Assembly (NCBI GenBank): GCA_022360315.1
Contig: JAKSDA010000635.1
Coordinates: 1-59,137, forward strand
Length of the DNA stretch: 59,137 nt
DNA from: Pseudomonadota bacterium
Lineage (GTDB): Bacteria; Myxococcota_A; Polyangia; Haliangiales; Haliangiaceae
Reading direction: 5' to 3'
In this document: one piece after another, positions 18,255 through 26,194 of the stretch
How the letters are laid out: the number at the start of each line of letters is the position of its first letter
Position numbering within the stretch: the stretch's first letter is position 1
Notes under the pieces: generated by a model
Told to the model about the DNA's origin: nothing
Seen by the model: the letters and a program-made list of their open reading frames with translations, nothing else
Database searches by the model: none
Translations under genes and position numbers: made by a program

Positions 18255-18334
18255 GGCTGGCCGGTTATACAACGATCGAACCGCCGGCCGCTCCGCTTCG
18301 CATTCTTTGTCGAGACATCGGGTGGTCCGGCCGA

Positions 18335-18799
18335 TCACAGCAGTGCCGAGCTGGCCCGGTGTCGGGTTTGCAGGTAGTAGTCCAGGCTATATCGCCCGGT
18401 CTGATGGGTGATCAGGTGAACACACACGCCGATGAGGCAGATATTCTTGACAAAATTGCTGCGCTGATACACCTGCCAGATCCATTGCCAATCTTCGGGC
18501 ATGTCGTCGGGATAGCCGAACAGGCCCGGCCCGTGGACCAGGGCGGTGACCGCGACCAGGAACACGATCAGCACGCTGGCGCCGAGGTGGGTTTTGATCC
18601 CGAGCATGATCGACAGACCGCCGGTCAGAAGAACTGCACCGCTGGCCAGCGAGAGCAGCCGTTTGGGACCTATCCAGCCCGGCATGAGCGCCTGCAAGAG
18701 ATCGTCTGAAAGCAGGTGCTCGAAGCCGAGCCCGACAAAGATAGTGCTGAAAAGAACGCGAAACACGAGGTCGGAAGTGTCTTCGCTGATGGGCAGCAC
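18335..18799 (-). CDS. DoxX-like integral membrane protein
   Basis: A 154-residue protein with four predicted transmembrane helices (about 10-30, 48-66, 72-92 and 115-135). It has the DoxX-type pattern of a small polytopic protein with FVGLGFEHLL near the N-terminus and a Gly-rich second helix (SLASGAVLLTGGLSIMLG). DoxX-like proteins are found in quinol-linked and oxidative-stress membrane complexes. The family is assigned by topology and pattern rather than by a diagnostic motif. It is the most upstream member of the leftward acyl-CoA series; the gap to the divergent NfeD gene (18800-19054) should hold promoters for both. Confidence 0.65.
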   Translation of the reverse strand: MLPISEDTSDLVFRVLFSTIFVGLGFEHLLSDDLLQALMPGWIGPKRLLSLASGAVLLTGGLSIMLGIKTHLGASVLIVFLVAVTALVHGPGLFGYPDDMPEDWQWIWQVYQRSNFVKNICLIGVCVHLITHQTGRYSLDYYLQTRHRASSALL

Positions 18800-19054
18800 A
18801 GAGAGTACTCTTGATGAGAAACGGAGCGGGCGGCGCCCGGGATGCCATCACAGCGCGGCAGCAATGTCAAAAGCTAAAATAGGCCGAGATGGGGGGAGCC
18901 ATCGTACCAAAACATGACTGCGGCGGTGTGGGCAAATGCCCGTCCACCGATGATCGAGATCGCGGTCGGGTCGCTGCCGCGGCAAGGCGTTGCGGTCGAC
19001 CATCTGTGACCTGGCCAGGCAATGCAATTCGGGCTACCTTTTGCCGAGGCTGGC

Positions 19055-20704
19055 ATGATTCGACGCTCCAGATGGCTCTTTTTTTTATTGCTCGTGCTGG
19101 GCTTTGCGCTGCGGCCGAGTGAACCGCTGGTCGCGGGCCAGGACCGGACCGGGCAGGCCCGACCCGACCAGAACGAGGCCGCGTCCGCCCGGCCCGGCCA
19201 GAGTGACGGCAAGCGAGACAGCAACCCCTCGAATGCGTCCCCTGGCGAGCGAGCAACGGCCGATCCCCCGGCCGGCGGCAATAGCACTTCCGAGGCCATA
19301 ACAGACAGTGCTGGCACGGATGCAAAGCGTTCCGGCCCCATGCCACTGCCCGACGATCTGCCCGAGCCAGCTCGTTTTGTCACCGTCAGATTGCATGATG
19401 AGGTGAGCCTGGGCATGGCGTCGTTTGTCGAACGAGTGGCCGAGGAACTGGGCGCCGGCGATATTCTGGTCCTCGATATCAATACTTTCGGCGGCCGGGT
19501 CGATGCGGCTGTGATCATCCGCGATGCGCTTCTCGAGTTGCGGGTGCGCAAGGCCATGGCAGTGGCCTATGTGCACCCGCGGGCCATCTCGGCCGGGGCG
19601 CTGATCTCGCTGGCCGCCGACATCATTGTGGTCGCGCCAGGCGCGACCATGGGAGCGGCCACACCCGTACGCGTCGGCGAGGGCGGTCAAATGCAGCCGG
19701 TCGAGGAAAAGACAGTTTCGTACATGCGCAAGGAGATGCGCGCGACCGCTGAAGCGCGGGGCAGAAGCGGCGACATTGCCGAGGCCATGGTCGATGCCGA
19801 TATCGAGGTACCCGGGCTCAGCGCCAAGGGCAAATTGCTCACCCTCGACGGCAAGCAGGCTCTCGAATGGGGAGTGGCCAGTGTCGAGGCAGCTACCCTC
19901 GGGGACGTCCTTGCCGGGCTCGGCTACGGTGACGGCCAGCGCGCTCACACGGTTCGCGAGGTGCAATGGAGCTGGGCGGAAGAAGTGGCCGCATTTCTGA
20001 CCAGCTCGACGCTGTCGGGGCTGCTCATGAGCATCGGCATGTTGGGCCTCTTGATCGGCCTGTATACCGGCGGGAGCGCGCTGCCTCTGACCCTGGGCGG
20101 GGTGTGCCTGGGGCTCTTCTTCTTCGGCCATCACGTGGTCAACCTGGCCGGCTTCGAGGAAATGATGCTGTTTGTGCTCGGTGCAGGGCTCTTGCTCGTC
20201 GAGGTCTTTGCGCCCGGCCATATCGTGCCGGGGGTCGCCGGCGTGGTACTGATTCTGGCCTCCCTGGTCATGGGTCTGCTCAGCTTCGATTCTGTGCCGT
20301 TTTCCGTGCAGTGGCAGGAAGGCTGGGTCGTCCGCGCGTTGGGCACTGTGTTCGGCTCGGTGGCCGCCGCCGCAGTGCTGGGTATTGCCGCGTTCCAGCT
20401 CTTGCCGTCCACTCGACTGGGTCGCGCACTGCTGCTCGACGCCGCGATCCAATCTCGGGCGTCCGACAGGGCCATGACGCGCAACCTGAGCGTGGTCGGG
20501 GATATCGGTGTGGCCGAATCGGATCTCCGGCCGGCTGGCAAGGTCAAGGTGGACGGACGGCGCTACGACGCGGTGGCCGAGATCGGCTACATCCCGTCTG
20601 GCGCCGAGGTTCGCGTGCGCACGGTGCGCGGCTTTTCACTCGTGGTCGCCCCGGTCGCAAACTCCGGGTCGGGCACGACCACGGCAACCGAGGAGTCGTC
20701 ATGA
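19055..20704 (+). CDS. NfeD-type membrane serine protease (ClpP-class, long form)
   Basis: A 549-residue protein of the long NfeD (STOPP-type) family. It has a signal/TM (MIRRSRWLFFLLLVLG) and a Pro/Gly/Asp-rich low-complexity linker (28-100). A ClpP-like domain (105-290) carries the probable Ser179 (HPRAISAGALISL) and Lys219 (EEKTVSY) dyad, four or so C-terminal membrane helices (320-480), and an OB-fold NfeD domain (490-535, AESDLRPAGKVKVDGRRYDAVAE is that region). Long NfeD proteases cleave hydrophobic segments of stomatin/flotillin-type partners. A short NfeD and a flotillin follow in the same operon, the classical partner arrangement. Confidence 0.92.
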   Translation: MIRRSRWLFFLLLVLGFALRPSEPLVAGQDRTGQARPDQNEAASARPGQSDGKRDSNPSNASPGERATADPPAGGNSTSEAITDSAGTDAKRSGPMPLPDDLPEPARFVTVRLHDEVSLGMASFVERVAEELGAGDILVLDINTFGGRVDAAVIIRDALLELRVRKAMAVAYVHPRAISAGALISLAADIIVVAPGATMGAATPVRVGEGGQMQPVEEKTVSYMRKEMRATAEARGRSGDIAEAMVDADIEVPGLSAKGKLLTLDGKQALEWGVASVEAATLGDVLAGLGYGDGQRAHTVREVQWSWAEEVAAFLTSSTLSGLLMSIGMLGLLIGLYTGGSALPLTLGGVCLGLFFFGHHVVNLAGFEEMMLFVLGAGLLLVEVFAPGHIVPGVAGVVLILASLVMGLLSFDSVPFSVQWQEGWVVRALGTVFGSVAAAAVLGIAAFQLLPSTRLGRALLLDAAIQSRASDRAMTRNLSVVGDIGVAESDLRPAGKVKVDGRRYDAVAEIGYIPSGAEVRVRTVRGFSLVVAPVANSGSGTTTATEESS

Positions 20705-21168
20705 CCGCGGTAATCGTCGTCATCAGCCTGATGGTAGTGGGGCTTTGCCTTCTCGCCATCGAGATTCTGGTCGTCCCGGGGATCGGGGTGATCGGCGTGC
20801 TGGGGGCGCTGTCGATCCTCGGCTCGGGATATGCGGCCGTCACCGAGCTGCCGCCGGCCTATGCCGGGCTCACCGTTGCTGCAGGCGTGGTCGCCGCCGT
20901 CGCGCTGTTCTGGCTCTTTCCCCGCACTCGCGCGGCCCGGGCCATGGTTCTGCAGACCCGGACTCTCGGCTCGGCGGCCGATCCCTCGCTCAACGACCTG
21001 GTCGGTCTCGAAGGCATCACCTTGACTCCACTTCGTCCAGCTGGCACTGCCGAAATTGTCGACAAGCCTGTTGACGTGGTGTCCGACGGCCAGTATGTCG
21101 AGACAGGCATAAAAGTCCGGGTGGTTCTGGTCGAGGGCAATCGAGTCGTCGTCGAACCCGTCTCTTGA
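20701..21168 (+). CDS. NfeD family protein (short form)
   Basis: A 155-residue protein with two or three transmembrane helices at the N-terminus (about 3-25, 28-48 and 58-78) and a C-terminal OB-fold NfeD domain (LVGLEGITLTPLRPAGTAEI ... VVSDGQYVETGIKVRVVLVEGN). The ATG at 20701 overlaps the stop of the long NfeD gene as ATGA, so translation is coupled. Short NfeD proteins lack the protease domain and are normally encoded with flotillins, whose assemblies they are thought to organise. The floA gene begins 88 bases downstream. Confidence 0.92.
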   Translation: MTAVIVVISLMVVGLCLLAIEILVVPGIGVIGVLGALSILGSGYAAVTELPPAYAGLTVAAGVVAAVALFWLFPRTRAARAMVLQTRTLGSAADPSLNDLVGLEGITLTPLRPAGTAEIVDKPVDVVSDGQYVETGIKVRVVLVEGNRVVVEPVS

Positions 21169-21256
21169 TCCGGTCCATCTTCCGCTTCGGCCATTTTCCG
21201 GGCGCGCAACGCGCTTTGTCATCAGCGCACTCGAACCAACGACGAGAGGAAACAAC

Positions 21257-22252
21257 GTGAATACCGGCGGGATCAACATCTCTCTGATTATTATCGGGGC
21301 ATCCGTCCTCCTGGGTGTCATCGTGGTCATGACCATGGTTCCGGTCCGGCTGTGGATCGCGGCCAAAGCGAGCAATGCCGGAGTCGGTATTCTCACCATG
21401 ATCGCCATGCGACTGCGCCGGGTACCACCGGATCAGGTGGTCAACGCGCGCATTGCCGCAGTCAAGGCCGGGCTCGACGTCGAGGTCGATCTGCTCGAAT
21501 CACACTACCTGGCCGGAGGCCACGTCGACCGAGTGGTCAACGCGCTCATCTCGGCGGACAAAGCCAATATGGATCTCGATTTTCAGCGCGCTGCAGCCAT
21601 TGATCTGGCCGGCAGGCACGTCTTCGAGGCGGTCCAGATGTCGGTCAATCCCAAGGTCATCGAGACACCCAAAGTGGCGGCCGTGGCCAAGGACGGCATC
21701 CAGTTGCTGTGTATCGCCCGGATCACTGTGCGTACCAATCTCGAGCGTCTGGTCGGCGGCGCCGGTGAATCCACCGTTCTCGCCCGGGTCGGCGAAGGTG
21801 TTGTATCGACCATTGGCTCGGCCCAAACCTACGAGCAAGTTCTCGAAAACCCGGATACTATCTCCAAATCCGTACTGACTCGCGGCCTCGATTCGGGCAC
21901 TGCCTTTGAAATTCTGTCTGTCGACATCGCCGACGTCGACGTCGGCGCCAATATCGGTGCCAAACTGCAGACCGAGCAGGCCGAGGCCGACAAACAGGTG
22001 GCTCAGGCCCGGGCCGAGGCGCGGCGCGCCCAGGCGGTTGCGTCCGAGCAAGAAAACGTTGCCAAAATCGCCGAGATGCGGGCTCAGCTGGTACAGGCCG
22101 AAGCCGAGGTACCCAAGGCCATGGCCGACGCACTGCGATCGGGCCGACTCGGCGTCATGGATTATTACAACATGAAAAACGTCATCGCCGATACGGAGAT
22201 GCGACAATCGCTCGGCGGTAGTACTCCAGATGCCGATGGTTCGCAGTCATGA
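21257..22252 (+). CDS. floA: flotillin-like protein FloA
   Basis: A 331-residue FloA-type flotillin: an N-terminal hydrophobic hairpin (about 8-30, ISLIIIGASVLLGVIVVM), then LWIAAKASNAGVGILTMIAMRLR, an SPFH domain (VNPKVIETPKVAAVAKDGI, ITVRTNLERLVGGAGEST), and a helical coil (QTEQAEADKQVAQARAEARR) ending in GVMDYYNMKNV. FloA scaffolds ordered membrane microdomains and works with NfeD proteins. Upstream ribosome-binding site is GAGAGGAAACAAC. Its stop overlaps the next small gene as ATGA. Seen together with two NfeD genes and a membrane-anchored protease, this looks like a microdomain/proteolysis unit. Confidence 0.96.
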   Translation: MNTGGINISLIIIGASVLLGVIVVMTMVPVRLWIAAKASNAGVGILTMIAMRLRRVPPDQVVNARIAAVKAGLDVEVDLLESHYLAGGHVDRVVNALISADKANMDLDFQRAAAIDLAGRHVFEAVQMSVNPKVIETPKVAAVAKDGIQLLCIARITVRTNLERLVGGAGESTVLARVGEGVVSTIGSAQTYEQVLENPDTISKSVLTRGLDSGTAFEILSVDIADVDVGANIGAKLQTEQAEADKQVAQARAEARRAQAVASEQENVAKIAEMRAQLVQAEAEVPKAMADALRSGRLGVMDYYNMKNVIADTEMRQSLGGSTPDADGSQS

Positions 22253-22461
22253 CGAGCGAGAGCCGCTCCGATACCAGCGTCTCCGGTGCTGACCCGAACG
22301 TGCGATCAGCTCGGCCGGCTCGGCGACCGCTGTCGTCGGCCCAGCTGGTCGCCCGCCATCTGCGCCATCTGCGCACCGTGGAGAATCGGCGAGCCCTGGT
22401 TCGCATGCTGGTGATCGGCGACGCCATTGGCGAGCGCCTTACCGGGCCTACGAGGCGGTAA
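22249..22461 (+). CDS. small basic protein linking floA and the metalloprotease gene
   Basis: A 70-residue Arg-rich protein with no signal or membrane segment. Its ATG overlaps the floA stop (ATGA) and its stop overlaps the following start (TAATG), so it is placed exactly as a translated operon member. The C-terminal half (QLVARHLRHLRTVENRRALVRMLVIGDAIGERL) should form amphipathic helices. It has no recognised family. Real translation is argued from the double overlap rather than from homology. Confidence 0.55.
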   Translation: MTSESRSDTSVSGADPNVRSARPARRPLSSAQLVARHLRHLRTVENRRALVRMLVIGDAIGERLTGPTRR

Positions 22462-24224
22462 TGGACCTGGCAGATCTTCTCGACAAGTTTGGCAGTATCG
22501 TCCTTGTCGTCATCTTTTTAATCTGGCCGCTCATCAAACGCCTGCTCAACCGCTCTAGCCAACCGGAAGAGCCGCAGGCCGCCGCAGAGCCGGATTGGGA
22601 TGACCTCGATTGGGACGAGGAGGACGACCGGCAGGACCGGCAAGAAAGCAAGGGCGCCGGCAGGGAAGATGGCGAAGAAGACGCCGGGGAGGTATCCGGT
22701 TGGCCGGGCGCGCGGGGAACCGACCAGCCGCTCGGGTCGTCCGTGGGGCGGGTTCACGCCGGCGGGTCAGACCAGGCGTTCGACGATCCGTACGCCGAAG
22801 AGCGAGCCGAGCTGATCGAGCGTTTCGACGAGCTGATCGCGGAAGCGGACGAGGTTCATCGCACGGCCCAGGTCGCCCGCGAGACCGAGGGCATCGCCCG
22901 GGTTTTGGACCAGTTCGTCATACTCAACGCCAGAGATTCGCGCGATGAGATCGGCGCCGATACGGGCCCGATCGCCTTTCACTACCGTGCCCAGCTCAGC
23001 GAGTTGCAGGTGGTATTTGGGGCCATCGAGGTCTTCATCCGCCAGCGCCAGATCCCGGGCACTCGCCGAGCGCTCGGCGATGCAGACGCCTTTGCCGCGG
23101 CCTGTTACCAGCCGGTACTCGATTTTGCCCAGGTCAATCTTCCCGAGATGACCAGTGCTCAACCGGTTGCTGTACTGACTCCATTTGACCTGTCCATCTG
23201 GACCGGATTCATCCCCACCGGGCTGGCGCCGCTGTTTTTGCCGCGCGACTTTTTTGCCAATTTGCGCTGGTGGCCGGCGCTGGCTCACGAGATTGGCCAC
23301 GATTTTCTCGCTGCGACTGGCCAGGCAGAAGACCTTGTGCGCGATGAACTCGGCCTGCCCGATGAGAGCACAGGGCAGAGACCGCTGGAGTTTGCGGCCG
23401 GTGGACTGCACCCAGCCGAGCTATTTCGTGTCTTCGGTGCCTGGTTCGAGGAGGTTTTCTGCGATGTCTTCGGCACTATGATGCTCGGCCCGGCCTATGG
23501 CTACACCATGATAGAGCTGTTTGCCGAGCCAGATTCTCCCGATCGTACAGTCAAGGTAGCCATTGACTTCACTGGCCTGCGCTACGATGTCCATCCACCG
23601 CGCACATTGCGCGTGCTCTCTTGCTGCCGGTTGCTCGAACTCATGGGCGAGGATGAGGCGGCCGGGGAAATCGCTGCCGAGTGGAACGAACTGCACGGCG
23701 AACCGGACGCGATTCTATTTCCGATCTCGGGTGGCACACTCGGCATTCCCCTCGACGCCATGATCGAGATACTCGGCAAGGCGGTAATCGAGCGACTGTA
23801 CAGCGACCAGCTCGGCGGTTTCGATGGCCACTCGCTGTCCGATATTCCCGGGCTCGCATACGGTCCCCATCGCGCCGCCGAAGCGCGTCGCGCTTGCGAC
23901 GAAATTCTGGCTGGTCGGGTACCGAGTGGACAGGATGCCCGGGCTGTGGTAGCCGGAGCAGTACTGGCCTGGCGCCAGGCGCGCCCGCGCCACGACGAGT
24001 TTTTGGCCCTGGCTCGCCGCGCTATTGTCGGAGTTGCCGAGACTCGCGAGGATGTTTATTCGCGAATCGAGGCGTCTCCTTCCCCCGGAGATCAGCCCGG
24101 CACCGATCTTCGCGAGGCGTTTCTCTTGCACACATTGCTGTCTCCACCGCCATCGCTGGCTCGACTGCGACCCGGGCAGCGTGGGGCACGCGGGTTTCTC
24201 GCCCGCCGCACCTGGCCGCGATGA
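22461..24224 (+). CDS. membrane-anchored zinc metalloprotease-like protein (HEIGH motif)
   Basis: A 587-residue protein with one N-terminal membrane helix (GSIVLVVIFLIWPLI, 11-25), an acidic low-complexity linker (35-110), and a helical then catalytic region. The zinc-peptidase signature HEIGH lies at 276-280 (WWPALAHEIGHDFL). A downstream acidic segment, WFEEVFCDVFGTMMLGP (329-345), supplies a candidate third ligand (E331 or D335), as in gluzincin-type enzymes. No named peptidase family could be assigned. It is translationally coupled to the small gene behind floA and probably works in the same membrane domain; the catalytic part should face the cytoplasm if the N-terminus is outside, but topology is uncertain. 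Confidence 0.7.
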   Translation: MDLADLLDKFGSIVLVVIFLIWPLIKRLLNRSSQPEEPQAAAEPDWDDLDWDEEDDRQDRQESKGAGREDGEEDAGEVSGWPGARGTDQPLGSSVGRVHAGGSDQAFDDPYAEERAELIERFDELIAEADEVHRTAQVARETEGIARVLDQFVILNARDSRDEIGADTGPIAFHYRAQLSELQVVFGAIEVFIRQRQIPGTRRALGDADAFAAACYQPVLDFAQVNLPEMTSAQPVAVLTPFDLSIWTGFIPTGLAPLFLPRDFFANLRWWPALAHEIGHDFLAATGQAEDLVRDELGLPDESTGQRPLEFAAGGLHPAELFRVFGAWFEEVFCDVFGTMMLGPAYGYTMIELFAEPDSPDRTVKVAIDFTGLRYDVHPPRTLRVLSCCRLLELMGEDEAAGEIAAEWNELHGEPDAILFPISGGTLGIPLDAMIEILGKAVIERLYSDQLGGFDGHSLSDIPGLAYGPHRAAEARRACDEILAGRVPSGQDARAVVAGAVLAWRQARPRHDEFLALARRAIVGVAETREDVYSRIEASPSPGDQPGTDLREAFLLHTLLSPPPSLARLRPGQRGARGFLARRTWPR

Positions 24225-24261
24225 CCGTCTCGGGGCCAACTCATCGCGCTGGGTCACCCTG

Positions 24262-24789
24262 ATGCGCCGCGGTACCTCGGTGCTTTTTGAGCCCGAAACT
24301 GGGTTTATGGAGCGCGCCGTGCAACTCGCGCTTGCCGCCGAGGCGCGCGGCAATCTGGCCATTGGTGCGCTGATCACCCTTGCGACGGATGGCCACAGCG
24401 AGGTCATCGGCGAGGGACAAAATGCCATTTTGCGGCCGCATTACGATCCCGGACGACACGCCGAGGTCGAGGCGATCCGGTCGATTCGTCACGAATTGTG
24501 GCCGCGAGCCCGGGCTATGACCTGCTACACTACACTCGAGCCCTGCGTGATGTGCATGGGCACGCTCTTGCTTCACGGCGTGCGCCGGGTCGTTTTTGGT
24601 GCTCGCGACTCCGAAGGCGGTGCCAGTCATGTGCTCGCATATCTGCCGCCATATTACCGCAATGGCCCGCAACAACCGGCCATGGAGTGGGTCGGTCCGG
24701 TTCTGCCCGACCGGTGCGACGAACTGTACCAGCGCGCCCGCGATCGGTTCAAACACCTGCCCTGTGCAATCTGGCAGCAACACAAATAA
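24262..24789 (+). CDS. nucleoside/cytidine deaminase-family zinc enzyme
   Basis: A 175-residue member of the CMP/dCMP/TadA deaminase fold. The zinc site is complete: H66-A-E68 in GRHAEVEAI and PCVMC (C95, C98) in TTLEPCVMCMG, followed by RRVVFGARDSEGG. The start at ATG 24262 is 37 bases after the protease gene; a later ATG at 24307 is possible. Length and the PYYRNGPQQPAMEW insertion differ from standard TadA, and the tRNA-binding C-terminal helices are not obvious. A guanine- or cytosine-type deaminase, or a specialised nucleoside deaminase, is as likely as tRNA editing. Confidence 0.85.
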   Translation: MRRGTSVLFEPETGFMERAVQLALAAEARGNLAIGALITLATDGHSEVIGEGQNAILRPHYDPGRHAEVEAIRSIRHELWPRARAMTCYTTLEPCVMCMGTLLLHGVRRVVFGARDSEGGASHVLAYLPPYYRNGPQQPAMEWVGPVLPDRCDELYQRARDRFKHLPCAIWQQHK

Positions 24790-24889
24790 CGCGCGCCTAC
24801 TGCCGGTACTTCTCGATCCGACGGCATCGAGCCCGCGCCTCAGCAACAACCTGTCTCGACCCGATCCCACTCTGTTACGCTGAGCTCTC

Positions 24890-25525
24890 ATGGATCGTTT
24901 TGCGCTTTTTTCCACGCCGATTCTTGTCTTTCCGCTGGCTGATACAGCGGCCGTCAATCGCGAACTCGCTGCGCGTTTGACAGCCGAGTCGGAGACTGTG
25001 CCGGGGATTCTGCGCAGCAATGTCGGCGGCTGGCATTCAGAGCCCGATCTGGTTCGGCGCTCCGACGCCACTCTTCACGCGCTCATGGATCAGGTGGTCG
25101 AGACGGTGAACGTCGCGTTCCACGAAGTGGCACGCGAACGGGGGCTCGATTCTCTGCCGTCGTACCGCCTGGCCGTTCAGGCCTGGGCGATGGTCATGCG
25201 CGACGGCGACTACACCATTTTACACGACCATTGCGATGCCCACTGGTCGACTGTGTATTACGTGGATGCGGGGGATACCGATATCGACACCCATCCCGAT
25301 TCCGGTCTGCTCGCCTTTGTCGATCCCCGGCGGGGAGCCCGGGGGATTCCAGGGGCAGACCTATTTCCGTCCACATTCACAGTACGGCCGCAAACCGGCA
25401 CTCTGGTCGTGTTCCCGGGATGGCTCCAGCACTATGTACATTCCTACCGAGGCACCCGCCCGCGCGTCAGCATATCGTGCAACGTGCGTATGGACCTCGA
25501 CGTATCGCCCATTTCGGACCGGTAG
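24890..25525 (+). CDS. putative 2OG-Fe(II) oxygenase (TIGR02466-like)
   Basis: A 211-residue protein with the layout of the TIGR02466 family of putative 2-oxoglutarate/Fe(II) oxygenases: FSTPILVFPL at the N-terminus, AWAMVMRDGDYTILHDH with the proximal iron ligands (H114-x-D116), a YYVDAGD strand, SGLLAFVDPR, then GTLVVFPGWLQHYVHSYRG with the distal His (181 or 184) and PRVSISCNVRM carrying the 2OG-binding Arg. Substrate is unknown; relatives act on proteins or small molecules. It follows the deaminase by 100 bases and ends 7 bases before the convergent XRE gene. Confidence 0.8.
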   Translation: MDRFALFSTPILVFPLADTAAVNRELAARLTAESETVPGILRSNVGGWHSEPDLVRRSDATLHALMDQVVETVNVAFHEVARERGLDSLPSYRLAVQAWAMVMRDGDYTILHDHCDAHWSTVYYVDAGDTDIDTHPDSGLLAFVDPRRGARGIPGADLFPSTFTVRPQTGTLVVFPGWLQHYVHSYRGTRPRVSISCNVRMDLDVSPISDR

Positions 25526-25532
25526 AGCGGCA

Positions 25533-25952
25533 CTAGCCTTTCATCTCTTCGAGTGCCCGCAGGAGAGACTCGACCACCCGCCAGGTGGTCGGTCGGGCCT
25601 GGCGGAGCTGCCGCACGATTCGTCTGATCTCCGGGCGTTCCGATTGCCAGGACTGATTTCTGGCTATCCACGACCCGGCTGGTCCGCTCGCGTCAGACCC
25701 CTCTCGCGCTGCCAGACCGAGCAATACATCGGCGTCCACCTGCAGGGCAGTGACCATCCGACAAAACGTCTGAACACTCGGCAGGGCATGGCCCCGCTCG
25801 ATCCGGGCGTAGAATTCACCGGTGACCCCGATGAGGTCGCCGATGTCTTCTTGCGTGAGCTTCTTGGCCATGCGAGCTCGGCGTGCAGCAGTCCCGATGA
25901 TCGCACTCAGTTTCTGTTTGTCTGGCCCCGGCGCCGTTTCTTTTGTCGGCAT
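25533..25952 (-). CDS. XRE-family transcriptional regulator (second)
   Basis: A 139-residue protein with a Cro/C1 helix-turn-helix at about 20-75 (ARRARMAKKLTQEDIGDLIG, then EFYARIERGHALPS and ALQVDADVLLGLA) and a helical C-terminal region (90-139). Its ATG at 25952 is preceded directly by GGGTATACCC, a perfect palindrome, and by TAGGGT exactly 6 bases upstream, the leaderless pattern also seen before the XRE gene at 6582. The end of the helix-turn-helix domain resembles that protein (AL-x-V-x-AD-x-LLGL). It lies between the oxygenase and the TSUP exporter and could regulate either neighbour, although distance and strand favour autoregulation. Confidence 0.85.
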   Translation of the reverse strand: MPTKETAPGPDKQKLSAIIGTAARRARMAKKLTQEDIGDLIGVTGEFYARIERGHALPSVQTFCRMVTALQVDADVLLGLAAREGSDASGPAGSWIARNQSWQSERPEIRRIVRQLRQARPTTWRVVESLLRALEEMKG

Positions 25953-25964
25953 GGGTATACCCTA
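25953..25964 (-). promoter_or_regulatory. GGGTATACCC palindrome overlapping a leaderless-type -10
   Basis: On the minus strand, TAGGGT (25964-25959) is followed by exactly 6 bases and the ATG at 25952, and the last 10 bases before the ATG are the perfect palindrome GGGTATACCC (25962-25953). There is no Shine-Dalgarno sequence. A near-identical GGGTATACTC lies in front of the other XRE gene. The arrangement fits a repressor covering its own promoter and transcription start. Confidence 0.45.
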
Positions 25965-26095
25965 TCCCACGGGTCTGACGTCCTGCTCCGTACAACCCGA
26001 CGTTTCTGACTCGGTGCCCGAACCATTTTTGGCCCAAATCGCCTCTAAACACCCAGACTGTTGACCTAACTGGCCATAATCGCGGAAAGTTCTTT

Positions 26096-26132
26096 GTCTG
26101 TGGACCCTGCCTAACAGACAGGGTTCACAGAT
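26096..26132. repeat. 13-bp inverted repeat between the XRE gene and the TSUP gene
   Basis: CTGTGGACCCTG (26098-26109) faces CAGGGTTCACAG (26119-26130) across a 9-base loop, with one G.T wobble and an extra flanking T-A pair at 26097/26131. Neither side is followed by a run of T, so a standard intrinsic terminator is not supported; an operator or a processed RNA hairpin is possible. The surrounding 25965-26194 gap holds no gene. Confidence 0.4.
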
Positions 26133-26194
26133 CGAACGAATCCACGCCAGGCCTACCTATGGGTCCTGGTAGTCAGCTGGGCCCGGCCTGTCAT

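Noticed and set aside
19085..20452. 455-codon minus-strand frame over the long NfeD gene
   Set aside because: The plus strand has the full ClpP-like and NfeD organisation. The antisense frame is rich in Gln and His by virtue of codon bias, without a domain.
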